Origin: Humulus lupulus
Taxonomy: Eukaryota; Streptophyta; Magnoliopsida; Rosales; Cannabaceae
DNA: 64,000 bases
Reading direction: 5' to 3'
NCBI RefSeq assembly: GCF_963169125.1
Contig: NC_084801.1
Location: 113,363,061-113,427,060, forward strand
Below, in pieces: positions 55,147 through 64,000 of this stretch. The position numbers were made by a program, and so were the translations under genes. Position 1 is the first letter of the stretch; every line of letters starts with the position of its first letter. Under the pieces are notes generated by a model, which worked only from the letters and a program-made list of their open reading frames with translations, was not told the DNA's origin and did no database searches.

Positions 55147-58100
55147 ATGGAAGGGGAAACCATCAAGATCATGAACCAAGACCTAGTAAGGTTGGATAGG
55201 TTTGATGGATCCAATTTTACTAGGTGGCAAGACAAGGTGAGGTTTCTATTAACCACTCTCAAAATTGCCTACATCCTTGAGTCTTCCTTGGCTCCTCTAG
55301 CCGAGCCATCCGACAAAGACACTCCCGAGGAGGTGGAGAAGAGAAGGAAAAGGGAGGAGGAAAATCTTCTTTGTAGGGGTCATATCCTCAACGCCTTATC
55401 CGATAGGCTCTATGACCTTTACACCGAGACCAAATCGGCCAAGGAGATTTGTGATGCACTTGAGAAAAATTTCAAGGCGGAAGAGGAAGGTACCAAAAAG
55501 TTTTTGATATCTCAACACTTTGATTTCAAATTTTTTGGTGATAAACCTATTCTTCCTCAAATACATGAATTGCAAATTATTGTTAATAAATTGAAAGTGT
55601 TAAAGATAGAGCTTCCCGAGGCCTTTCAAGTTGGTGCTATTGTGGCTAAATTACCACCAACTTGGAAGAGCTATAGGAAAAGAATCCTTCATAAAAATGA
55701 GGATTATTCTTTGGAGGAAATCCAAAAACATATTCGAATCGAAGAGGAATCGATATGTAGAGATAAACTTGTGGAGGGGTCCAATGGAGAGACTTCCAAA
55801 GCAAATGCGGTGTCACAACCAAAACATCCCAAAAACAAAGGGAAAAAGGGTAATGAGAAACCTTTGGGTCCAAAAACCAACCCAAACAAGTTTAAGGGCG
55901 AGAAAGGTCCTTGCTTCGTGTGTGGGAAAAAGGGTCACTATGCTAGAGAGTGTAGACATAGTAAAGACCAACAAGGACCTAAGGTGAACGCAACTCAAGA
56001 GGAAAACATAGTTGCTACCCTTAGTGAGGTGAATGCGGTCCAAGGCAAGGTGAAAGGATGGTGGTATGATACATGTTCCACCATCCATGTCACCTATGAC
56101 AAATCATTGTTCAAGACCTTTGAAGAGTCAAAGGGCAACCATGAGATACAAATGGGCAATGAGGGCAAATCCAAGGTACTTGGCAAAGGTACTATTGATG
56201 TCTACTTCACCTCTGGAAAGAAATTTACATTAGTGAATGTACTTTATGTTCCCGAAATGAGTAGAAACTTGGTAAGTTGTGATTTTCTTGGCATGCCCGG
56301 CATTAAAGCCGTTTTTGAGTCTGGTAAACTTATACTTACCAAATCAAATGTATTTTTGGGAAAGGGGTACTCTTGTGAGGGTATGGTTAAATTATGCATC
56401 AATGATGTAACTTTCAATATTATCAATAAAAATGCTAATTCTGCCTATATTGTTGAGTATGATCCATTATTTTTGTGGCATTTTAGACTATCGCTTATAG
56501 GTTTTTCAACCATGAAAAGAGTAGTAAAATGTGGTATGATTGCATGCAATATTAAAAACTATGGTAAATGTGAAACATGTGTTAAGACAAAAATGATTAA
56601 GAAACCATTTCCTAGTGTAGAAAGATCATCTAATTTACTAGATTTAATCCATAGTGATCTTTGTGAATTAAATGGTGTTTTAACTAGAGGTGGTAAAAGG
56701 TATTTTCTTACATTTATAGATGATTTTAGTAGATATACCTATGTGTTTCTTTTAAAGCATAAAGATGAAACTTTTGATGCTTTAATTTGTATAAATTAGA
56801 AGTTGAAAATCAACTAAATAAAAAGATTAAGGTGCTAAGAAGTGATAGAGGAGGAGAGTACTTCTCTAATGAATTCAATACATTTTGTGAAGAAAATGGT
56901 ATAATTCATGAGTGCACTGCACCTTATACACCACAACACAATGGTGTTGCCGAAAGGAAAAATAGGACTTATCTAGAGATGATAAATTCTATGTTGGTGT
57001 TTTCTAAGTTGAACTTCAACTTATGGGGTGAAGCGCTTTTAACCACTTGTCACATTCTTAATCGAATACCGATGAAGAAAAATGAGATATCTCCATATGA
57101 GTTATGGAAAGGAAGAAAACCCAACATAGGGTACTTCAAAGTGTGGGGGTGTCTTGCATATTGCAAGAAAACCGAACTTAATAGAACAAAATTAGGTTCA
57201 ATAGCCATAAAGTGTGCTTTTGTTGGTTATGCCAACAATAGTAAAGCTTATAGGCTATTAGACTTAGAGTCTAATATTGTGATTGAATCTAGAGAAGTTG
57301 AATTCTTTGAGAACATGTTATGTGACAACAATTCTCAAGCTTCAACATCTCTAAAGGAGAATATGTTATATGAGAACAATTCTCAAGCTTCTACATCCAA
57401 AGTTGATTCTCAAGAGGAGAATTCTCAAAAGGATGTTAAGCAACCCTTTGAACCTAGAAGAAGTCAAAGGCTTAAAAATCATAAAAGTCTAGTAGTGGAT
57501 GAGATAGATCCTCAACGAATTTCGTTCTACATGGTAGAAGGAAATAGAGAGGAAGCCATTAGGAAAATTCCTATTGTACTTCTCGTTGAGGATGATCCTA
57601 AGACTTATAGAGAAGGTATGCAATCGAGAGATAGTGCATTTTGGAAAGAAGCCATCAATGATGAGATGGATTCCATTCTTTCCAATAACACTTGGGAATT
57701 GGTAGACCTCCCACCGGGGTCTAAGCCAATTGGGTGTAAGTGGATATTTAGGAGAAAATACCACACTGACGGCACTATCCAAACCTTTAAAGCTAGATTA
57801 GTAGCTAAAGGGTTTAGGCAAAAAGAGGGTATCGATTATTTCAATACCTATGCGCCTGTTGCAAGAACAACTTCTATAAGAATTTTGTTCGCTTTAGCTT
57901 CTATACACAACTTGTATGTTCATCAAATGGATGTCAAAACGGCATTCCTTAATGGTGACCTCAATGAGGAGGTCTATATGGAACAACCCGAAGGGTTTGT
58001 CCTACCAAAATATGAACATAAAGTGTGTAGACTTGTAAAATCCTTATATGGATTGAAACAAGCTCGTAAGCAATGGCATGAGAAATTTGATCAAGCCATC

Positions 58101-59153
58101 ATGTCTAATGGGTTTAGACATAACAATGGAGACAAGTGTTTGTATTCAAAAACTTGTAAGGGATATGTGATTATTATTTGCTTATATGTGGATGACATGC
58201 TTATTCTAAGTAATAGCATGAAAGGGATAGATGAAACGAAGAGGTTTCTATCATCAACCTTCAAGATGAAAGATCTTGGAGAAGTTGATACCATACTTGG
58301 TATCAAAGTAAAGAAACATAGTGGGGGTTTTGCGTTAGGGCAAGCCCACTATGTTGAGAAAGTATTGAACAAATTTAACCATCTCAAGGTTAAAGATGCC
58401 AATACTCCATTCGATCATAGTGTAAAACTAGAGAAGAATGAAGGAAGAGCGGTGGCTTAATTGGAGTACGCTAGTGCTATAGGGAGTCTAATGTACACTG
58501 CCCAGTGTACTAGACCTGATATAGCATTTGCGGTAAGTAAACTTAGTAGGTTTACAAGTAATCCAAGTGTGGATCACTGGAAGGCAATTGGAAGAGTCCT
58601 AGGTTATCTTAAGAAAACAAAAGGACTAAGCCTTCACTACTCCAATTTTCCTTCGATTTTAGAAGGATATACAGATGCAAGTTGGATATCCAATCTTGGG
58701 GACAACTTGTCCACAACTGGTTGGGTATTTACACTTGGTTGAGGTGCAATTTCTTGGGGTTCCAAGAAACAAACCTGTGCATCTCATTCCACTATAGAAG
58801 CAGAGTTCATAACTCTAGCTGCTACCGGCAAAGAGGCCGAATGGTTAAGAGATCTGTTGATAGAGATTCCCCTAATCAAAGATAATGTATCTACTATATC
58901 GATACAGTGTGATAGCCAAGCGACATTGGCTAGAGCATACAGCGGAGTGTATAATGGGAAGTTTAGACACATTAGTCTAAGACATGGATATGTAAGAGAA
59001 CTGATTCAAAGAGGAGTCATTTCAATATCCTATGTGAGAACTAGTGAAAATCTGGCGGATCCTTTCACTAAGCCACTAACGAGGGATTTAGTGGCTGCAT
59101 CATCTCGAGGGATGGGACTTAAACTCCCTAAAGAGATTCACGATTGGTGGTAA
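55147..59153 (+). pseudogene. Copia gag-pol polyprotein, one frameshift and two nonsense codons
   Basis: It starts at ATG 55147, only 27 bases after the LTR. Gag comes first, with a knuckle CFVCGKKGHYARECRH (about 55915-55960). The protease reads WWYDTCSTIHV (56062 on), D-T-C in place of D-S/T-G. The integrase zinc region LWHFRLSLIG has Leu at 56494 where His is expected; then HSDLCEL, RSDRGGEY and NGVAERKNRT give the DDE triad. The RT follows, with MDVKTAFLNGDL, YGLKQA and LYVDDMLILSN, then RNase H (EGYTDASW ... SHSTIEAEF ... QCDSQATLA). One base is missing after 56780, and in-frame stops occur at 58458-58460 (Gln position) and 58740-58742 (Gly position). Confidence 0.94.
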
Positions 59154-59745
59154 CCTATCTTAACACTAGTTATTCAACTAGTGTTAGGTTTAATAGGTAA
59201 TAACAAGTCAATCAAGTGAATATTAGTTGTACTCAAAACAAGTCCCATCTGAGATATTGAGTACTTGTGTGTTACCAAGTGGAGGGTTAAAACCGAAAGG
59301 TTTTTTATTAGAATTCAGTCTTGTAAAGACAAGTATTTTCGGTAACAAAATACTATAAGAATTCTACCTATATGGACCAAGGGGTGGTGCCGCCTCTCAT
59401 GAAAATTGGGAGTATTCTCAAGAACGTCCATGAATGGAAAGTGCACATGGCCATTAACGGTGCAAAGCGAGACATAGAGGTCTCAAGGGAACATCGCAAA
59501 GGTGTGTGTGTTATCACCGATTTGTCATGATGAAAAGATGGTTCAATGCCTAGTGCAACCTAATTTTCGACAAATTTTGTGATAATTACACTAGTAAAGT
59601 TCAAGTTGAAAAACACTTTATTTTATGCACTAATGCAATGACTCCTATAAGAGAGAGTTCTTATTTAATCAAGTGGGGGATATGTTATATTTCAAAATAT
59701 AATGATTAGTGTTACAATAGATAACTATTTAATCTTGTGGGAGAA
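59154..59745. other. Copia 3' leader region and polypurine tract
   Basis: A non-coding stretch after the polyprotein. TGTGGGAGAA immediately before 59746 is the probable polypurine tract; a near copy (AAGTGGGGGA) occurs around 59671. Confidence 0.7.
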
Positions 59746-60919
59746 TGTTATATCATTTTATAATATAATGTAAAATTATATTATATTATAATATAATGTT
59801 TTAGATTAAATAAATGGGACAAAGTGTGTCACATATTGTAACATATAATAGAGAGTTACAATATTTAGATATATGAGATATATCCAAATAATGTAACATA
59901 TTTGGTGTTACAAATTTGTAACTTCCAAATATTACCCTTTATTGTGTGAAATTGTTGTTACACAATATTGAGATGAATTTCATAAATCCATATGTGATAT
60001 GGCTGTTAGAGATATGATTTTAACCCCAATAATGTGTTTTGGGAGTTACAAAATCATTTGGGAGGGTTTGGAACCGTTTGGAAAAACAGCACAATTTTTT
60101 GTGCTGAAATTGGTCAGTGGCTGCAGCCACCAACATTCAGTGGCCGCGGCCTGTGGGACAGAGACCAGTGGCCGCGGCCACCATTGTCTCTGGCCGCGGC
60201 CACAGGCCAAAAAAACTGACCAATTTTCAGTTTTTTCAATATTTGTTGAACGGCTCAAAAAACCCAAATAACTCCCAAATCTTTTTTTTTAATTCCATAT
60301 TAATCCAATTAAACATTGGTAACAACCATGGGGGTTGGTGGAATTTGAAATTCAAAGGGTGTCTCTAAACTCTATAAATAGGAGCCTATAGCTCACTTGT
60401 AAGACACAACTTTTCTATCCACTAGAGCACTTGGCTAGAAACATCTTGAGGCTTGATAATTCCAGAAAGCTTTTCCAATATCTGAGAGAGATCCCTTAGT
60501 GCTTGAGTTAGGGGGAAATAAGCTTTTGGACAAAGGTTTTAAACCTTGTTCAAGTTGGTGATCCCCAATCCTCTTCACTTAGGTTGTGTAAGTGAGAGTT
60601 TGATTGTGTTTCTGTTCTTCTTTTTATTCTATTGCTTTTCTTCTTATTCTCTTGTTCTATTTACTTGTATATTTTGTTTAAGAGTTGTAATCTTTTCACT
60701 TGATCTAAACACTTTATTTACTTGTAATCTTTTGCTTAGAGTTGTATTCTCACTATTCTCTTCTTCATCATCATCTTCTTCCTTTCTTTAGTTTATTTGT
60801 ATTTTCAGTTATAGAGTTGTAACCTTATTTAATCGTTCTATATTTACTTGTAATATTATTGCATAGAGTTGTAATATTTTAATCATTTCCATTGAGGCAA
60901 AACAATAATTTTCCTAACA
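59746..60919 (+). repeat. 3' LTR of the copia element
   Basis: 1,174 bases, the same ends and TATA box as the 5' LTR. Differences from it are mostly C/T and G/A, several at CpG or CNG sites in the GC-rich array (60116-60208). Confidence 0.95.
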
Positions 60920-62175
60920 TAGACACTATTCTTAAGAAAACATACATACGAAACATTCATAACTTTATTAAAAACTATAAAGTAAATGTTGAAATACATA
61001 AATGAACGGTATGAGATCCCATTGTTTTAAAATAAAACATATCTTTAAACATAAATGAAATTTTTTACAAACTAAGTTCGAAAAATACATAAAAACATAA
61101 TTAAAAAGACTAAAAATAACGTCGTCCTTGAATCGTTCACGCAGTCCACCGAATCCCTTCTTCCTCAACACACAACCCCAAGCTGCCAAGAATCCTTCCG
61201 CCGCTGTATCTAGTTTCCTGCATCACACTAAAAGAAAAAGGAATGAGCCTAATGCCCAACAAGGAAAATATACTAATATCATAAAACATATACATAAACT
61301 ATATCACAAACATATACTATAACATATGTCTTATACTACTACAATGCCCATTATACTACTTGGGGCCTGTTAACTAGGCAAGTCATATGCCCAATAGATT
61401 TGTGGGGCTTGGTAGCCAAGCAAGTCATATGCCCATAAATTATTGGGGCTTGCTAAATGGACAAGTCATATGCCCAATGTCTATAAACATACTATACATA
61501 ATGTTAACATACAACATAAGATAACATAACATATAATACAAACATACAAGATCAATCCTATTTTCCTTACCAAAACTAGGATATGAGAACAAATGCGGGA
61601 CTTGGAACACTCCTAAAACCAACAATAAAAATGGTGAGTATTTCTAAAGAGTAAAGAATAAATGTGGAAACTAAACATTCAAAAAGAAACTTAAGAAAGA
61701 CCTTAAGTTTCAAGAACCTAATCAAGAACCAATAACAAAAGTTAGGATCTGAATAAAAGAAACTAAAGAAAACTTAAAGAGTTTAAAAGAACTGAACTTA
61801 AAGAATAAGAGTACCTTAGTGTGGATGCTCAAAATTCAACACCGGTAAAGAAACCACACCTCATGCCTAAGGTCCCTAGAAGGTCCAAAGAAACCATGCT
61901 TGAAGTCCATTTGAACCCTCAAATTAGTGCTCAAAATGACCCTGCTCCAAAGGACCCTACTCAAATTGACCACTCCACCTTGAGCACTAGTAAAGAGCCC
62001 AAGCGCCTCGCATCTCGCGTGCCCCGCGCCCCCCAGCGCCCTCGCGCCCCTACGTCCCGCAACACCACCAAGAGACAAGCGTCTCGCGGCCCCCAAGATA
62101 CCACACGCAACGGTCACGCCATGGTCCTCGTGGTGGCCTCCTCTCACACACCAGCCTCGTCCTTAGGGGTGTCCA
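60920..62175 (-). repeat. Tekay-like LTR, right piece after the copia insertion
   Basis: It continues the LTR begun at 53890 (duplicated TAGAC, then ACTATTC). AGATCCCATTG near 61013 resembles the GGATCCCAAAAT block of the solo LTR at 13447. A short ATGCCCAATA-containing repeat occurs about three times (61385-61480). The segment 61985-62095 is GC-rich. No TTACA-type end is found, so it is either truncated by the next element or continues beyond it. The right border is approximate. Confidence 0.5.
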
Positions 62176-62687
62176 TGTGGTGATCATGGAGCACGAAGAG
62201 TGAGAATACAGATGGTACGGTGTCCACGCCAGACTGGTAGTGGCAGTACAAGAATGGTACATGGCCAGGACTCCTTCAGCACGCTTATGAGGTCAATACC
62301 TGGCAAGTAGTGGGGGCATAATATGGTACCAAGACAAGAGAACTTTTGCAGGCCCCTGACATGTACTACAGAAGACCACCACTCTTCCAACACCACTACC
62401 ACCTGTACTGCTATCCTGACAGTGTACTCATGTACTATTTTGTCCTGAGGGACCACTATGTACAAAGGAGCCATTAGAGCTCCAATATAAAGAGATGATC
62501 ACCCCTACAGAAAAGGGGTTGGAAAATTCATTGTATGCAGAGGCTATTAAGCAATATACATTTTTCACTCCATTGTTTATCGATGTTTATCCTTCCATAA
62601 GTTCATTCTAAGTTTTTATCTAAACATCGCCACATTCACCTTTGAGTTTTTCGACCTAATTTCGTTGACGAGATTTCACCATCAACA
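62176..62687 (+). repeat. Probable 5' LTR of a further gypsy element (start uncertain)
   Basis: It ends ATCAACA at 62687, just before a primer site. A TATA-like AATATAAAGAG lies at about 62490. I could not fix the left end; the coordinate given is a guess between 62150 and 62230. Confidence 0.55.
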
Positions 62688-62690
62688 GTT

Positions 62691-62708
62691 TGGCGCCGTC
62701 TGTGGGAA
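62691..62708 (+). promoter_or_regulatory. Primer-binding site of the right-hand gypsy element
   Basis: TGGCGCCGTCTGTGGGAA, a primer site widely seen in plant gypsy elements, starts three bases after the LTR end. The tRNA is not assigned here. Confidence 0.82.
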
Positions 62709-62755
62709 GAACAAGCATCAAGCCAGTGTTCTTCCATCACTTCCAACAAAGAAAG

Positions 62756-64000
62756 ATGCTAAGACGTTCAAAACGCCTAAGGCAAATATAAGAGGTTGAG
62801 GTTCGCCGAGACGAAGTAGAGCGGAGCGCTTCCAAGAAAGACCCCCCTCCGCCCGAGCATGGAGGTGGACCGGAAGAACCTCTTCCCCCAGGGGAGGAGA
62901 GGGAAGCGTCATCCCCAGCTATCCAATGTGACGGAGGTCATTCAGAGCCACTAGTGTATCCACTTAACCGGCCCCGGTTGACCTCACGCTCAGGCCACCA
63001 GGACCCCGGTCCCTCGACGCACTGGCCAGGTAAGGGTCCCGGGGTACGCTCGGTAAGTTCCAACTCAAGGACGCGCTTCTACAAGGAGGAGATTCACGAG
63101 TTGCATAAAAAGACTCGAAGGCTGGAAACCACGATAGAGAAGATGCAGGAGGTTTTAAACGACCTACTGCAAGGGAAGTCAAGCATACCCCCCCCTAAGC
63201 GTAAAGGGAAGGAGCATAAAAAAGGGGAAAGCACTGTCCCCGTAGACGATGGGGGAACCCAACTTTCCACCAGTAAAACCCCCCAGACAAAGTACCAGGG
63301 GGGACCTAGGCCAATGAAATGTCCCCAGGAGCAAAGGCGGAGGGAAGGTGATGGTCATAAGAACGAGGCCGAAGTCCCCTCAACAGTGGCACCCCCTGGC
63401 CTAAGAAAAGAGCTCCATGGGGAGAGGTCAGAAGTAAGAGACGTACTCCCCGCGGTTCCCCCGAGGGACACAACCAAGGCAAGGGATCAGCTCGAGAACC
63501 CGCAAAACTCCTTATGCAAAAAGAGAAGGGAACTGGACACCAAAATGCAAAGCCCTTGAGGCAAGATCACCACTGCACTTGGGGGGCACATGGATGACGA
63601 AGAATTCGACCGTGATTCACCCTTCACAAGGGAGATTCAAGCTGAGCAAATGCCCACTGGCTTCAGAGAGCCTCGCATGACTCCGTACGAGGGTACTACA
63701 GACCCAAAATATCACTTAGACTCCTTCAATAACTTGATGAGGTTAAGAGGGGTCAACAACAGGGCAAAGTGTCATTGCTTCGTTGTTACGCTTAAAGGAG
63801 TGGCGTACAAGTGGTTCAAGAGGTTAAGGCCAGGAACAATCGAGTCATGGCAACAATTCTCTGATGAATTTCTTCAGCAACACCATGCAGCGTGTGATTA
63901 CGTCATACCAACTACCAGCCTCGCTAACATAAAACAAGGTGAGAATTAAAGTCTGAAGGACTACATCCATAGGTTTAGTATAGAAGCAACAAAGGTGGGA
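62756..64000 (+). pseudogene. Gag of the right-hand gypsy element, partial (runs off the window) and broken
   Basis: The frame opens at ATG 62756 and stays the same to the window edge, with stops at about 62789, 63557-63559 and 63947-63949. A charged, Pro-rich N-terminus with a coiled coil (EEIHELHKKTRRLETTIEKM, about 63090-63150) is followed by the retrotransposon gag domain from 63590: PFTREIQ, TDPKYHLDSFNNLM, VAYKWFKRL, WQQFSDEFLQQ. This resembles gag of Tat/Athila-type gypsy elements. Its primer site differs from that of E1-E3, so it is a different family. Confidence 0.85.

Larger units (their letters stand above)
53946..60919 (+). mobile_element. Ty1/copia LTR retrotransposon, 6,974 bases
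   Basis: LTRs at 53946-55119 and 59746-60919 are both 1,174 bases and differ at only about 20 positions by eye. A perfect TAGAC duplication flanks the element (53941-53945 and 60920-60924). A gag-protease-integrase-RT-RNase H polyprotein lies between. Integrase before RT is the Ty1/copia order. It is one of the youngest insertions here, yet its polyprotein has one frameshift and two nonsense codons. It is inserted in a Tekay-like LTR. Confidence 0.95.

Noticed and set aside
61821..62183. A 120-codon Pro/Arg-rich frame
   Set aside because: It lies in what looks like a GC-rich part of a Tekay-like LTR; composition alone explains the open frame.

Overview
The window looks like a stretch of plant nuclear DNA, most likely from a eudicot, made almost entirely of nested transposable elements. 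I found no intact host gene, rRNA, tRNA or CRISPR array. The evidence is TSD-bounded LTR retrotransposons of plant Ty3/gypsy and Ty1/copia lineages, a CACTA (En/Spm) DNA transposon with plant-type transposase domains, and AT-rich DNA with spliceosomal introns. The species cannot be named from sequence alone.

Layout. Bases 1-1539 are AT-rich flank. A CACTA transposon runs from 1540 to 41086. It has matching CACTACAAGAAAA termini and an AAT target duplication on both sides. Its own DNA is cut into pieces by younger insertions. These are a Tat-type gypsy element on the plus strand (called E1, 2154-16122, TSD AAAGC), a solo Tat-type LTR (20802-21985), a second Tat-type gypsy element on the minus strand (E2, 22741-35975) and a solo copia LTR (36265-37366). 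A solo LTR of a third kind (Del/Tekay-like, TGTAAC...TTACA) has inserted into an LTR of E1 (13447-15704) and of E2 (33731-35947). What remains of the CACTA carries decayed minus-strand TNPD-like and TNPA-like genes. Near its 5' end are a 0.86-kb near-tandem duplication and a captured fragment of a cellular IST1-like gene (39812-40050).

Right of the CACTA lies an LTR end, an initiator-Met-type primer site and a ruined gag of another gypsy element (41087-43134). A third Tat-type element (E3, 43135-53889, minus strand) is inserted in it. E3's right LTR is broken by another Tekay-like LTR (from 53890), which itself holds a 6,974-bp copia element (53946-60919, TSD TAGAC). The window ends inside the gag gene of a further gypsy element (primer site at 62691).

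How the parts work. E1, E2 and E3 share one plan: LTR, primer site, gag, protease, RT, RNase H and integrase on one strand, then a non-coding spacer with a polypurine-like motif, then a multi-exon gene on the opposite strand driven from beside the 3' LTR. All gag-pol and transposase genes are broken, mostly by stops that C-to-T or G-to-A transitions explain. The most notable observations are the comparative gene model of the spliced antisense gene with its own TATA box in all three Tat elements, the IST1 capture inside the CACTA, and GCCGCGGC-type arrays shared by unrelated LTR families.
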